Source: Lentzea terrae | GTDB taxonomy: Bacteria > Actinomycetota > Actinomycetes > Mycobacteriales > Pseudonocardiaceae | DNA length: 64,000 nt | Assembly (NCBI RefSeq): GCF_003265345.1 | Contig: NZ_QFWW01000007.1 | Location: 359-64,358, forward strand | Direction of reading: 5' to 3' | Shown: in pieces, positions 9,650-18,992 of the stretch | How the letters are laid out: each line of letters starts with the position of its first letter | Numbering within the stretch: position 1 is the stretch's first letter | Translations under genes and position numbers: made by a program | Notes under the pieces: model-generated | Seen by the model: only the letters and a program-made list of their open reading frames with translations | The model's database searches: none | Told to the model about the DNA's origin: nothing

Positions 9650-10147
9650 CTAAACCCACCAGTACTGGTTGCCGCCTCCGTGGCAGTCCCAGAGCTGCAC
9701 GGACGCACCCTGCCACCAGTTCGCGCCGGCGATCTCGACGCACCGGTAGCCCGGCATCATCACCCGGATCCGGCCGACCTCGTACGAGTGGGAGGCCGGG
9801 CGGTAGAAGGTCTGGTGGCCGGGCCGGCTCGCGTCGCAGTCGTACAGCTGCAGGTGAGCACCGTTGTCACCGTTGCCCCAGGCGGCGGTGAGGCATCTGC
9901 CGCTGTCGGCGTTGCGCAGCCGCAGCTGGTCCCAGTACCAGCGCTGGGTCGGTGCGTTCACGCAGTCGACCATGATGATGCCGGCGCCGTTCTGCCCGGT
10001 GGCGGCGGTCATGCACCGGCCGTTGAACTTGGACTGGACGTAGGACCCCGTCTGCGCGCCCGCCGTGGCGGAGGTGCTGACCAGCAGACCGCCGGAGACG
10101 AGCGCGAGCGAGGCCAGGAGCGCGATCTTGCGCACGAAAGGTTTCAT
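9650..10147 (-). CDS. Secreted ricin B-type lectin domain protein
   Basis: A 165-residue protein with a Sec signal peptide (MKPFVRKIALLASL..., cleavage predicted near ATAGA-QT) followed by a single ricin-type beta-trefoil: three repeats with a cysteine pair and aromatic-rich Q-x-W-like signatures (TQRWYWDQ, HQTFY, NQYWWV). These domains bind galactose or xylan-type sugars. There is no attached catalytic domain, so it is a free-standing lectin. I chose the ATG that starts the signal peptide; the upstream extension is not signal-like. It is divergent from the LuxR gene at 10235, which may control it. Confidence 0.88.
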   Translation of the reverse strand: MKPFVRKIALLASLALVSGGLLVSTSATAGAQTGSYVQSKFNGRCMTAATGQNGAGIIMVDCVNAPTQRWYWDQLRLRNADSGRCLTAAWGNGDNGAHLQLYDCDASRPGHQTFYRPASHSYEVGRIRVMMPGYRCVEIAGANWWQGASVQLWDCHGGGNQYWWV

Positions 10148-10234
10148 GCGGTCCAGACGCTCGCCGCTCGCCGCCTGATACATGCGCGTGCTGAACTCGG
10201 GTATCTGCACAACGGAAGCGAGCACTTACCAGCT
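10148..10234. promoter_or_regulatory. Divergent promoter region, lectin / LuxR regulator
   Basis: Eighty-seven bases shared by the lectin (minus) and the first LuxR gene (plus). It must contain both promoters. I see no strong Shine-Dalgarno before the GTG at 10235, so the LuxR message may be leaderless or weakly translated. Confidence 0.4.
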
Positions 10235-12796
10235 GTGAGCGATCAGTTGCCCCTGGTCGGGCGCGAGAACGAGCTGCGGGCGGCGCTGCGGGCGCTGGCC
10301 GTGGACGGCGCGGTGCTGCTGTCCGGGCCTCCCGGAGTCGGCAAGACGCGCCTGGCCGCGGAGGCGCTCGCCGCGGTGCCGCACCCCGTCGTGCGGTGCT
10401 ACGCCACGATCGCCACGTCGCAGATTCCGCTCGGCGCGATCGCGTCGCACGTGCCCACAGATCTGCCCGCCGGAGCTCCGGGTCCCGGCCTGCTGCCCGC
10501 TGCGTCGGTGCGTGCCGCCGCCGAGCACCTCGCACGCGGTGGGCGGCGGGTGTTGTTCATCGATGACGCTCATCTGCTCGACGACACGTCGTTGTTGGTG
10601 TTGCAGCACGTGGTGCGCCACAAGCTGACGCGGGTCATCTGCACAGCGCGGCTCGGGTGGGGCATGGACGGGTTGACCGTCGTCGGCGTCGACGCCCTCG
10701 ACCAGGACCGCGCGGACGCGTTGCTCACGTCCGCGCTCGGCGGGCCCGCTGACGCCTCGACGCGGCACCTGGTGTGGGCGAACAGCCAGGGCAACCCGTT
10801 GTACCTCAAGGAACTCGTGGCGGCGGGCCGGCACTCGGGCGCGCTCAGCGAGACGCAGGGTGGCTGGAACTGGAGCGGGCCGCTGGAGCTGTCCGGACGG
10901 CTCGCCGAGCTCGTCGACCTGACCCTCGGACGCCTGGCCGAACCGCAGCGGCGTGCGCTGGAGCTGCTCGCGTACGGCGAGCCGCTGGAGCCCGAGCTGA
11001 TGCCGGTCCCGCAGGACCTCGTGGACATGGGGTTCGTGCGCATCGGCGACGACGGACGCGCGCGCGTCGCGCACCCCCTCTACAGCGCGCGCCTGCGGGC
11101 GACGTGCCCGACGTTGAGAGCCAGAGCGCACCGAAGAGCGCTGGCCGACCGGCTTGAGGCAAAGGGCGCGGACCGGCCCGGCGACGCGGTGCGGGTCGCG
11201 ACGTGGCGACTGGACAGCGGCACGGCGGAATCGCCTGACGTGCTCGCACGGGCCGCTGAACAGGCACTTTCCGCGCAGGACTGGGAGCTCGCCGAACGAC
11301 TCTCGCGCGCTGCCGTGGCGCGTGGGGCGACATCGCGCGTAGGGCTCGTGCTCGGCCTCGTGCTGATGTACCAGCGTCAGTGCGTACAGGCCGAAGAGGT
11401 GCTCGCAGAGACGATGGCGGCGGGCGGCGACATGCTCACCGTCATCCAGGTCGGCTGTACGCGCGCGTTCAACCTGTTCTTCGGCCTCGGCGACGAGGAC
11501 GCGGCCGTCGCGGTGCTGGACGAGGTCACCGCGCAGGAGCTGCCGCCGGAGCTGGAGCACTCGGTGCTGTTCTTCGCGCTGACGTTCGCGCTGGAGTCGG
11601 CGCCGCTGCGGATCGCGCGGTTGGGTGGCGAGCTGCTGATCGCCGAGGACGGCTGGGCGGCGACCGCCGGCCGGCAGGTGCTGGCGTTCGCGGACCAGTT
11701 CGCCGGCCGCTACACCGAGGCGCTCGCGCGGATCGACGCCAACCACGAGGCGGTCGTGGCGACGGCCGGCCGGTTCCCGTCGCTGATGAACGCCGCGAAC
11801 GGGGTGCGCAACGAGAGCATCCTGCGCTGCGGTGACCTGGCCGGGGCCGAGACGCGGGCCGTGCGGGCGCTGGCCGAGGTGATCGAGGAGGACCGCTGGT
11901 CGGTCACCCAGGTGCCGCCGCGGGTGCTGCTGAGCCAGAGCGCGCGGTTCCGCGGCCAGGCTGCGGCGGCCGTGCGGATCACCGCGGAGGGCATCCCGGA
12001 GTCCGGTGCCGGGGCCGACTCCCAGGCGATGATGTGGGACGTGCTGCTGCTCGCCGAGTTCGCGGCCGGGGCGGCGTTGCTGGGGCAGTCCGACCGTGCG
12101 GAACGGGCGTTGGCGCGCGCCGAGAACGGGTTGCGTCCGGCGTGGCGGATCGCACGGTTCGCGGTCGGGGCCGCGCGCTCGTGGGTGCTCGCGGGCGCGG
12201 GGCGCGTCAACGAGGCGATGCAGGCCGCACTGGACAACGCCGCCGTCGCGCGGGCACACGGCGCGCATTCCGAGGAGATCGTGTCGCTGCACGACGCGGC
12301 ACGGTTCGGTGCGGACACCTCACCACGGCTTCTGGAGCTAGCGAAGACACGTAAGGATCCGCTGACGTCCGCGTACGCCTCGCACGCGCAGGCGCGCGCG
12401 TTGCGTGACCCGGCGGGGCTGGAGGAGGTGGCGGCGGCGTTCACGGCGTGCGGTGTCACCTTGTACGCGGCCGAGGCGCTTGCGGAGGCCAGCCGGCTGT
12501 CCCGGTTGCACGACCGGCCGCGCGACGCGGAACGGTTGGAACGGCAGGCTTCGGCGCTCGCGGAGTCGTTCGACGGCGCCACCACGCCCGGTCTGGTGGT
12601 GACGAGCACGCTCGCCGCGTTGACGCCGCGTCAGCTGGAAATCGCGCGTCTGGCTGTGTCGGGGCTGACGAACGTGGAGATCGCCGAACGGCTCGCCATC
12701 GCCAAGCGCACTGTGGACAACCACCTGCACACGACCTACGCCGCGGTCGGTGTGACCGGACGGGGTGGCTTGCGCGCGTTGTTCGGCCAGAGCTGA
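10235..12796 (+). CDS. Large ATP-binding LuxR regulator (LAL/STAND type), copy 1
   Basis: An 853-residue regulator of the LAL class: N-terminal AAA/STAND ATPase with Walker A GPPGVGKT (residues 31-38) and Walker B VLFIDDAH, a long alpha-helical TPR-like middle, and a C-terminal LuxR helix-turn-helix (LTPRQLEIARLAVSGLTNVEIAERL). Members are usually pathway-specific activators of secondary metabolism or polysaccharide use. The start is the GTG giving VSDQLPLVGRENEL. It is followed by a close paralogue 81 bases downstream and is divergent from a lectin gene, suggesting a local sugar- or ATP-responsive circuit. Confidence 0.9.
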   Translation: MSDQLPLVGRENELRAALRALAVDGAVLLSGPPGVGKTRLAAEALAAVPHPVVRCYATIATSQIPLGAIASHVPTDLPAGAPGPGLLPAASVRAAAEHLARGGRRVLFIDDAHLLDDTSLLVLQHVVRHKLTRVICTARLGWGMDGLTVVGVDALDQDRADALLTSALGGPADASTRHLVWANSQGNPLYLKELVAAGRHSGALSETQGGWNWSGPLELSGRLAELVDLTLGRLAEPQRRALELLAYGEPLEPELMPVPQDLVDMGFVRIGDDGRARVAHPLYSARLRATCPTLRARAHRRALADRLEAKGADRPGDAVRVATWRLDSGTAESPDVLARAAEQALSAQDWELAERLSRAAVARGATSRVGLVLGLVLMYQRQCVQAEEVLAETMAAGGDMLTVIQVGCTRAFNLFFGLGDEDAAVAVLDEVTAQELPPELEHSVLFFALTFALESAPLRIARLGGELLIAEDGWAATAGRQVLAFADQFAGRYTEALARIDANHEAVVATAGRFPSLMNAANGVRNESILRCGDLAGAETRAVRALAEVIEEDRWSVTQVPPRVLLSQSARFRGQAAAAVRITAEGIPESGAGADSQAMMWDVLLLAEFAAGAALLGQSDRAERALARAENGLRPAWRIARFAVGAARSWVLAGAGRVNEAMQAALDNAAVARAHGAHSEEIVSLHDAARFGADTSPRLLELAKTRKDPLTSAYASHAQARALRDPAGLEEVAAAFTACGVTLYAAEALAEASRLSRLHDRPRDAERLERQASALAESFDGATTPGLVVTSTLAALTPRQLEIARLAVSGLTNVEIAERLAIAKRTVDNHLHTTYAAVGVTGRGGLRALFGQS

Positions 12797-12877
12797 GCGA
12801 CACTTTCGTGCCCATCCCGTTCGGACTCGTGCAAAACAACATGCGTTTCAAACGGAACCTTCGGCACACTGCGAGTT

Positions 12878-15436
12878 GTGTGGCCGTTCGTGGGCAGGGT
12901 GCGGGAGCTTCAGGACGTGATGTCCGCGCTCACCGAACCGAACGGGAACGGCGCCGCGCTCGTCGGACCCGCGGGGGTGGGCAAGACCCGGCTCGCTGAC
13001 GAGGTCGTCGACCGGCTGGAGGTGTCCGGCTGCACCGTCCGACGTTGCTACGCGACCGTGGCGACGTCATCCATCCCGTTCGGGGCTCTCGCCGCGATGC
13101 TGCCCGCCGACATGCGCACGGCGAATCCGCTCGGTCGCGCCGTTGAGCATCTTCTGGTCGAACCGCAGCCTTTGGCGATCGTGGTGGATGACGCGCATCT
13201 GCTCGATGACACTTCCATCGGCCTGTTGCACCACGTGATCCGTCACGGGCATGCACGCGTGTTGGTGACATCGCGGCCTGGTGAACGGGCGGAGCTGTGG
13301 CAGGAGGGGTTGCTGCAGCGGTACCCGCTCGGCGACCTGTCCCGTGCCGAGTCCGACGAACTGCTGGAACGCGCGCTCGACGGCCCGGTGGACACCCGGT
13401 CGGCGGCGTTGCTGTGGTCGCGCAGCGCGGGAAACCCGTTGTACCTCAGGGAACTCGTGGTGTCCGGGCGCGCGGTCGGCTCGTTGCGCGCGGTCGAGGG
13501 CATCTGGTCGTGGCACGGCGCGATCGAGCTGGGCGGACGGCTCGGCGAGCTCGTGCAGGAGAACCTCGGGCGACTGGAACCGGCGCACCGGCTGGCGTTG
13601 GAGCTGCTCGCCTGCTCCGAGCCGGTGGAGCTGGACCTGCTGGCGTCGCTGGTGCAGGAGGAGGCGCTCGACGACCTGGAGACCCGTGCCCTGATCCGGG
13701 TCGAGACGTCCGGGCGGCGAACCGTCGTGCGACTGGGGCATCCGTTGTACGGCAGTTTGTTGAGGGCCACATGTCCTCCGGTGCGCGCGCAGTCGCACCA
13801 ACGCGCGTTGGCCGCCGGTCTGGAGGCCACAGGCGCACGCCGCCGGGAAGATCTGATGCGCATCGCGACGTGGCGGCTCGACGGCGGCTCGCCGATTTCA
13901 CTCGATCTGCTGGCGGCAGCGGCCGAACAGGCGTGGGCCGCGCGGGACGTGACGCTCGCCGAACGGCTGTGCCGTGCCGCGGTCGACGCGGGCGGGCTGA
14001 ACCGGGTGGGGCACGTGTTCGGCCAGGTGCTGATGCACGGCCGCGCACCCGACCAGGCCGAGGCCACGCTGGCCGACGTCATGGCAGGCCCGCTGTCGGC
14101 GGAGGACCTGAGCCGCCTCGGCGCCACCAGGTCCATGAACCTCTACTTCGCGCTGGGCGACGCCGAGGCGGCCACCGCAGTGCTCGACCGCGTCGACGTG
14201 CCGGACCTCCCGGACGAGCTGCGGGACTGGCTGAAGGTCACCCGAACGTTGCAGGAGGCCCACCACCACAACGTCGCCACCGTTCTGGAGAGCACCTATC
14301 AGCCCGTAGCACCACACCTGTCCGTCCCCATGCGACTGATCAGGGCGCTGTGCCTCGTGCACGCCGGCCGGTACCGCGAAACTGACGAGGAGATCGACCG
14401 CTACGAGACCGAACTGCTGGCGCTGGGCGGCGACTCACCGCCGGACTACGGCGCATCGCGCGTACGTTGCTTCGCTCTGGCGTACGGCGGTCACCTGGCC
14501 GAAGCGGAAAGTCTCGCGTTGTCGACGCTCGACGCGTCGTACGACGAGTTGGCCTTCATCGGCCCGACATCGGTCTACAGCGCGCTGTCGTTCTGTGCGC
14601 GCATGCGCGGCCGCGGCTCCCACGCCCTGCGCCTGGCCAGGGAAGGCAGCGCGAAGACCGAGGAAAAGCCACTGGTCTTCGACACGATCGCGCTCGCGAG
14701 TCTCGCCTCCGCCGCGGCGCTCTGCGGCGACACCTACCTGGCCCAGGAAGCCCTGGCGCGTGCGGAGAAAGCCCGCCGCCCGGCCTGGCGCCTGACCGGC
14801 CTGGCGGTGTCGCTGGCACGCCCCTGGGTGCTCGCCGGCGCGGGCGACGTCCGCGCCGCCGCCGACACCGCGATGGCAGCCGCCGACGAATGCGCCGAAC
14901 TGGGCGCGCACTCCAGCGAAGCCATGGCGCTGCACGACGCCGCCCGCTTCGGCGTCGACACGTCCCTGCGCCTGGCGGCCCTCACGTCCACGATGGACGA
15001 CCCGATGACCTCCGCCTACGCGGCACACGCGACCGCCCTCGCGCACGCGGCACCGACCGTCCTGGAGGCCGTGGCAACGGACTTCCTGCGCCTGGGCGCC
15101 ACCCTGTACGCCGCCGAAGCCCTCGCCTCCGCCGCCCGCCTGCACCGGGTGCACGACAACCCCCGCGCTGCCTCCCAGGCCTCGGCCCGCCAGGCGTTGC
15201 TGATGCGCGACTTCGACAACGTCCACACTCCTGCCCTGCGCGTCGACGGCCTGACCCACCTGACCCGCCGCCAGGTGGAGGTGGCGCGGCTGGCCACGTC
15301 CGGTCTCACCAACCAGCAGATCGCGGAGAAGCTGCACACCTCGAAGCGGACGGTCGACAACCACCTGCACGCGATATACGGCGTGCTCGGGGTGACGGGC
15401 CGCGACGAGCTGCGCACCGTGCTGGGCCCGTCCTGA
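12878..15436 (+). CDS. Large ATP-binding LuxR regulator (LAL/STAND type), copy 2
   Basis: An 852-residue tandem paralogue of the preceding gene with the same architecture: Walker A GPAGVGKT (residues 30-37), Walker B IVVDDAHLLDD, TPR-like middle, and LuxR helix-turn-helix (LTRRQVEVARLATSGLTNQQIAEKL). Both share landmark strings such as GNPLYL and DAARFG, so they arose by duplication. The start is GTG (MWPFVGRVREL). Its TGA overlaps the first unit of the repeat array described separately. Targets are unknown; the lectin is the nearest candidate. Confidence 0.9.
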   Translation: MWPFVGRVRELQDVMSALTEPNGNGAALVGPAGVGKTRLADEVVDRLEVSGCTVRRCYATVATSSIPFGALAAMLPADMRTANPLGRAVEHLLVEPQPLAIVVDDAHLLDDTSIGLLHHVIRHGHARVLVTSRPGERAELWQEGLLQRYPLGDLSRAESDELLERALDGPVDTRSAALLWSRSAGNPLYLRELVVSGRAVGSLRAVEGIWSWHGAIELGGRLGELVQENLGRLEPAHRLALELLACSEPVELDLLASLVQEEALDDLETRALIRVETSGRRTVVRLGHPLYGSLLRATCPPVRAQSHQRALAAGLEATGARRREDLMRIATWRLDGGSPISLDLLAAAAEQAWAARDVTLAERLCRAAVDAGGLNRVGHVFGQVLMHGRAPDQAEATLADVMAGPLSAEDLSRLGATRSMNLYFALGDAEAATAVLDRVDVPDLPDELRDWLKVTRTLQEAHHHNVATVLESTYQPVAPHLSVPMRLIRALCLVHAGRYRETDEEIDRYETELLALGGDSPPDYGASRVRCFALAYGGHLAEAESLALSTLDASYDELAFIGPTSVYSALSFCARMRGRGSHALRLAREGSAKTEEKPLVFDTIALASLASAAALCGDTYLAQEALARAEKARRPAWRLTGLAVSLARPWVLAGAGDVRAAADTAMAAADECAELGAHSSEAMALHDAARFGVDTSLRLAALTSTMDDPMTSAYAAHATALAHAAPTVLEAVATDFLRLGATLYAAEALASAARLHRVHDNPRAASQASARQALLMRDFDNVHTPALRVDGLTHLTRRQVEVARLATSGLTNQQIAEKLHTSKRTVDNHLHAIYGVLGVTGRDELRTVLGPS

Positions 15437-15729
15437 TATCCAGTACATCGGATACTGCCGACGGACCGGCCCCGATATCCGATGTACTGGATACCGCCAC
15501 CCGATATCCGATATATCGCACATCGCCGCACCCCTGACCAGCCGGTATCCGATATATCGCACCACTGCCGCATGGCCCATGCTCACCTGGGCCGTAGCCG
15601 GTATCCCATATATCGCATATCGCCGCCGCACGGCCGGGCCCACGTCACCGATATCCGATATACCGCACATCGCCCCGCATCACCGCGCTCACCTGCGCAA
15701 ACCGATATCAGATATACCGGATATCGCAT
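15435..15729. repeat. Array of seven palindromic GATATC-type boxes
   Basis: Seven variants of one unit of about 27 bases lie at 15435, 15474, 15501, 15542, 15598, 15647 and 15701. The common core is G(A/G)TATCC then (G/C)ATATAYCGC and usually CATATCGCC or similar. The first two units are inverted relative to each other and give an 18-base perfect inverted repeat, TATCCAGTACATCGGATA at 15437-15454 against 15476-15493, with a 21-base loop; it starts inside the stop codon of the LuxR gene. The AT-rich boxes stand out sharply from the GC-rich surroundings. Spacing is irregular and no cas gene is near, so it is not CRISPR. Confidence 0.85.
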
Positions 15730-15970
15730 GCTGGTCGACCGGCAAGGGCGGCGAAGCCGCCGTCAGTCGGCCAGCGCGCCAAGCGGGATCAGCCAGCAAG
15801 CCTGGGCGCCATCACCGTCGACCGGGCGGACGTGCGGCGGCCACCCGTGCCAGGCCAACTTCGTCCACAAAAGCCGTCCCTGCCCAAGGTCTCGGCTAAT
15901 CCGCCACCGCAGATCGCGCCGACACCGAACATCCGCCCGACGGATCTCCACCGCTCCCCCGGAACACGAA
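15730..15970. other. Non-coding stretch after the repeat array
   Basis: Between the repeat array and the DUF3159 gene. I find no family-level coding match on either strand and no RNA gene. The frames open here continue from neighbouring genes in the wrong frame. Confidence 0.4.
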
Positions 15971-16002
15971 GCGGCCGGCACCTCAGGCGAGGTACCGGCC
16001 GC
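15971..16002 (-). terminator. Hairpin downstream of DUF3159 gene
   Basis: GCGGCCGGCACCT (15971-15983) pairs with AGGTACCGGCCGC (15990-16002) with one mismatch around a six-base loop, about 20 bases past the stop of the minus-strand gene. There is no strong U tract, as is common in actinobacteria. Confidence 0.55.
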
Positions 16003-16021
16003 GGGAGAACAGCAGTGCCGA

Positions 16022-16774
16022 TCAGTCTCTGGACTTGTCCCGCGCCTCGGAGTCGACGACGCGCTTGAGCTCGTCCATGTCCGGCGTCAGGAGGTCGTCG
16101 GCCGTGCGGGCCAGCACATCGGCCTCGGTGTCGGCGGCCGCGCGGGCTTCCTCGGCGGCCTTCAGGCGCTTGTCCGCCCGGCGGACCGCCCAGACCGTGG
16201 CGAGCAGCGCGATGGCCATCAACGGGTAACCCATCGCGAGCCGGGCCACCGCGAGCCAGCCGACCTGGTCCTCGTCGTAGAGCCAGCGCTGCACCACGAA
16301 CCGGGCGAAGAAGACCAGCGCCCAGACGAAGGTGGCGATGTCGTAGTCGCGGACCGAGGCCTTGTCGGAGCGCCAGGAGCGGTCGCGGCCGTTGAGGAAC
16401 GTCCAGATCACGCCGGCGAGCGGCCAGCGCACGACGATCGACAGCAGGAACGCGCTGCCGTACACGACGCTCTGCCAGATGCCGAAGAGGAAGAATCCCT
16501 TGGCCTCGCCCGTCTTGTAGGCGATGAACGCGGCGATGCCGACGCCGAAGACGGCGGAGATCGCGGGCTGGACCGTGCCCTTGCGGACGGCCAGGATCAC
16601 GCCGATCACGACCGCGGCGGCCAGGGCGCTGATGATCGCGGCCATGAGGTTCTTGGCGGCGAAGTTGACGATCACGAAGACGACGACGGGCAGCGACGAG
16701 TAGAGCATCCCGCTCACGCCGCCCATCTGCTCGAGGACGGTGGGCTGCTTTTCGTCGGTCTTGGCTGAAGTCAT
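16022..16774 (-). CDS. DUF3159 membrane protein
   Basis: A 250-residue integral membrane protein of the actinobacterial DUF3159 family, with about six membrane segments between residues 25 and 210 and a charged cytosolic tail rich in Ala, Glu and Asp. The opening VLEQMGGVSGMLYSSLPVVVF and GRDRSWRSDKASVRDYDIATF are family-type features. Function is unknown. Its ATG overlaps the stop of the OB-fold gene (ATGA), so the pair is co-translated, matching Rv2693c/Rv2694c next to ceoBC in mycobacteria. Confidence 0.88.
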   Translation of the reverse strand: MTSAKTDEKQPTVLEQMGGVSGMLYSSLPVVVFVIVNFAAKNLMAAIISALAAAVVIGVILAVRKGTVQPAISAVFGVGIAAFIAYKTGEAKGFFLFGIWQSVVYGSAFLLSIVVRWPLAGVIWTFLNGRDRSWRSDKASVRDYDIATFVWALVFFARFVVQRWLYDEDQVGWLAVARLAMGYPLMAIALLATVWAVRRADKRLKAAEEARAAADTEADVLARTADDLLTPDMDELKRVVDSEARDKSRD

Positions 16775-17136
16775 GAAGCGTTCTGCAACTCGTAATAGGG
16801 GTTGTAGAGCACCTTGCGCCCGTCGCGCACGGCGATGCGGCCACGGGCCTTGATCGTCCGACCAGGCTCGATTCCCGCGATGCGACGGCGGCCGAGCCAG
16901 ACGAGGGTGACGCCCTCGGTGCCGTCGTAGAGCTCGGCTTCCAGCGTGGCGGCCGCGTCCCTGGGACAGAGCTCCACGCTGCGGAGCCTGCCGAGGACGG
17001 TGACCTCCTCACCGGACTTGCAGTCGCAGGCCTTCACCGCGCCGACGGCCTCCGCTTTTCGCGAGAGGTCGTCCGCGTCGAGCTCGGCGACGTCGCTGGT
17101 CAAGCGACGCACCAAGCGGCGCCAATAGCCGCTCAT
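16771..17136 (-). CDS. OB-fold nucleic acid-binding domain protein
   Basis: A 121-residue soluble protein with a single OB fold (about residues 35-115: EEVTVLGRLRSVEL, AELYDGTEGVTLVWLGRRRIAGIEPG). The family accompanies DUF3159 in actinobacteria (Rv2694c) and is presumed to bind nucleic acid, but no activity is established. I chose the ATG of MSGYWRRLV because a GGAG lies seven bases upstream; a second ATG five codons earlier has no ribosome-binding site. It is divergent from the hydrolase gene at 17221. Confidence 0.85.
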   Translation of the reverse strand: MSGYWRRLVRRLTSDVAELDADDLSRKAEAVGAVKACDCKSGEEVTVLGRLRSVELCPRDAAATLEAELYDGTEGVTLVWLGRRRIAGIEPGRTIKARGRIAVRDGRKVLYNPYYELQNAS

Positions 17137-17220
17137 CCCCGACTCCTGCATTGCTCTGGTGGCCCCGTGGTGTGGACCGTCTGTGAGTGAGGGTACGCAC
17201 GAGGGCCGACAATCTCGGGC

Positions 17221-17880
17221 GTGCCTGTCGAGACCGTCGTCCTGCTGCCCGGAACCGCCTCGGACGAGGTATTTGTCCGTTCTGTCTTCACCGACCCGTT
17301 GTCGCAGGTCGGCGCCGTTCTGAGCGCTCCGCGCGTCCGCACACTCAGTGAACGGTTGACGGCGCTCGAAAATGCCGCAGCAGGCCACCCGATCGTGGTG
17401 GGCGGCGTCTCACTTGGCGCGCACGTCGCCGCGCGGTGGGCGGTGGACAACCCGCACAAGTGCGCCGGGCTGATCCTCGCTCTGCCCGCGTGGACCGGAA
17501 CGCCGGACCACGCCCCCGCGGCCCAGACCGCGAAGATCAGCGCGGAGATCATCGAAAAGCAAGGCCTCGAGGCAGCACTCGTAAACACCACCGGCTGGCT
17601 GCACGACGAGCTGCACCGGGCGTGGCGCGGCTACGGCGACCAACTGGTGCCGCACTTGGCAGAAGCCGCGACCTCGACCGCGCCCACGCTCGAAGAGCTG
17701 AAAACCCTCGACGTGCCAACGGGAATCGTCGGGTGCACCGACGACCCGGTGCACCCGGTCGAGATCGCGGAGCAGTGGGCGAACGCCATCCCGCGCGCCG
17801 TGCTCACGACCACGACGCTGGACGCCTACCCGCACGCACTGGGGCGCGCGGTGCAGGCGTGGCAACGAGCGAAGGGCTAA
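17221..17880 (+). CDS. Alpha/beta hydrolase
   Basis: A 219-residue cytosolic hydrolase. The nucleophile elbow is GVSLGAH (Ser near residue 64), an acid is likely in GCTDDPVHP and the catalytic His in DAYPHALGR. There is no signal peptide and the lid region is short. The substrate is unknown. Position and size match Rv2695 of M. tuberculosis. The GTG start follows a short divergent promoter gap. The 3' end overlaps the convergent DUF3710 gene by four bases. Confidence 0.88.
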   Translation: MPVETVVLLPGTASDEVFVRSVFTDPLSQVGAVLSAPRVRTLSERLTALENAAAGHPIVVGGVSLGAHVAARWAVDNPHKCAGLILALPAWTGTPDHAPAAQTAKISAEIIEKQGLEAALVNTTGWLHDELHRAWRGYGDQLVPHLAEAATSTAPTLEELKTLDVPTGIVGCTDDPVHPVEIAEQWANAIPRAVLTTTTLDAYPHALGRAVQAWQRAKG

Positions 17881-18491
17881 CCCTGCTGCTGGATGTGCCG
17901 GGCGATCGCCTCCGGCAGCTCGACCGGCAGCGGCGTGCGGGGCGGCATCGGCTGCTCACCGCGCACGACGACGGTGCCGCGCAGCATCTGCCGCAACGCC
18001 TCGGAGTTCTGCGCGAAGTGCTCCTCCGGCCCGGCCGCGACGCCGCGCAGCATCCAGCGCGGACCGTCGATGCCGACGAAGAGGATCTGCACGCCCTGGT
18101 TGCGGGCCGTGATCTCCTCGCCCCACTCGCCGTTCTCGCGGTTGATGCGGGCGCCGTCCTCCTTGAGGCTCTGGATCAGCTCGGCACCGACCTCCTTCCA
18201 GAGGCCACCCGACTTCGGCGCGGCGAACGCGCTGATCGTCAGCTGACCAACGGACGTGAGGACGTGCACCGCGCGCACAGAACCGGACTGCTGGTCCATC
18301 TCGACCTGCAGCTGGGCCTCGTCCGGCATCGGCAGCTGCACCGATCCCAGGTCGAGCCGCTGCACATCGTCGTGGGGCGCCACCGTCGAGTCCCACGGGC
18401 CCTCGACGTCGTCGAAGACCTCGTCCTGCTCCGGACCGGTGTCGACGGCCCCCGCGGAGTGACGACCGCGCTTGCGGCGCCTTCCGAACAT
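17877..18491 (-). CDS. DUF3710 family protein
   Basis: A 204-residue protein of the actinobacterial DUF3710 family (Rv2696c). The N-terminus is basic (MFGRRRKRGRH), then acidic, followed by a compact domain with SAFAAPKSGGLWKE and FVGIDGPRWMLRG. No membrane segment or catalytic motif is visible. It begins three bases after the dut stop codon and is certainly co-transcribed with it. Function is unknown. Confidence 0.88.
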   Translation of the reverse strand: MFGRRRKRGRHSAGAVDTGPEQDEVFDDVEGPWDSTVAPHDDVQRLDLGSVQLPMPDEAQLQVEMDQQSGSVRAVHVLTSVGQLTISAFAAPKSGGLWKEVGAELIQSLKEDGARINRENGEWGEEITARNQGVQILFVGIDGPRWMLRGVAAGPEEHFAQNSEALRQMLRGTVVVRGEQPMPPRTPLPVELPEAIARHIQQQG

Positions 18492-18494
18492 GCC

Positions 18495-18968
18495 CTACCC
18501 CTCCGTCTGGATACTGGCGAACACCCCGTGCCCGCCGGTCGAGCCATAGCCTCCCGCACCGCGTTCCGTCTCCGGCAACTCGGTGACCTCGCGGAACACC
18601 GCGTGCTCGACGCGTTGCACGACGAGCTGGGCGATCCGGTCGCCGCGCGACAGCGCGATCGGCTCACGGAGATCATGGTTCACGAGGCAAACGCGGATCT
18701 CACCGCGGTAGCCCGAGTCGATCGTGCCGGGCGTGTTGACCACGCTCAGCCCGACCCGCGCGGCCAGTCCGGAACGGGGGTGCACGAACCCTGCGTACCC
18801 GGTCGGCAGCGCGATCGCGACACCGGTGCCGACCACGGCGCGCTCGCCTGGTGGAATGACCACGTCCGACGTGGTGACCAGATCGGCGCCCGCGTCGCCG
18901 GGACGGGCGTAGGCGGGCACGGGAACCCCCGGATCGAGCCGGGTCAGCAACACCTCGACGCTGGACAC
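18495..18968 (-). CDS. dut: dUTP diphosphatase
   Basis: Hydrolyses dUTP to dUMP and PPi, keeping uracil out of DNA and supplying dTMP synthesis; acts as a cytosolic trimer. The 157-residue length is standard. Visible family motifs include PGDAGADL (motif 1), HPRSGLA (motif 2), [14 protein letters not shown] (motif 3, uracil-binding Tyr) and the C-terminal [12 protein letters not shown] (motif 5). The start is the GTG of [12 protein letters not shown]; the frame is open upstream but overlaps the divergent DUF3093 gene. Confidence 0.97.
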   Translation of the reverse strand: MSSVEVLLTRLDPGVPVPAYARPGDAGADLVTTSDVVIPPGERAVVGTGVAIALPTGYAGFVHPRSGLAARVGLSVVNTPGTIDSGYRGEIRVCLVNHDLREPIALSRGDRIAQLVVQRVEHAVFREVTELPETERGAGGYGSTGGHGVFASIQTEG

Positions 18969-18992
18969 GGCGGGCGAGATTACCCTGACGAC

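Noticed and set aside
15435-15729. CRISPR array
   Set aside because: Units are degenerate, spacing is irregular, some units are inverted and no cas gene is present.
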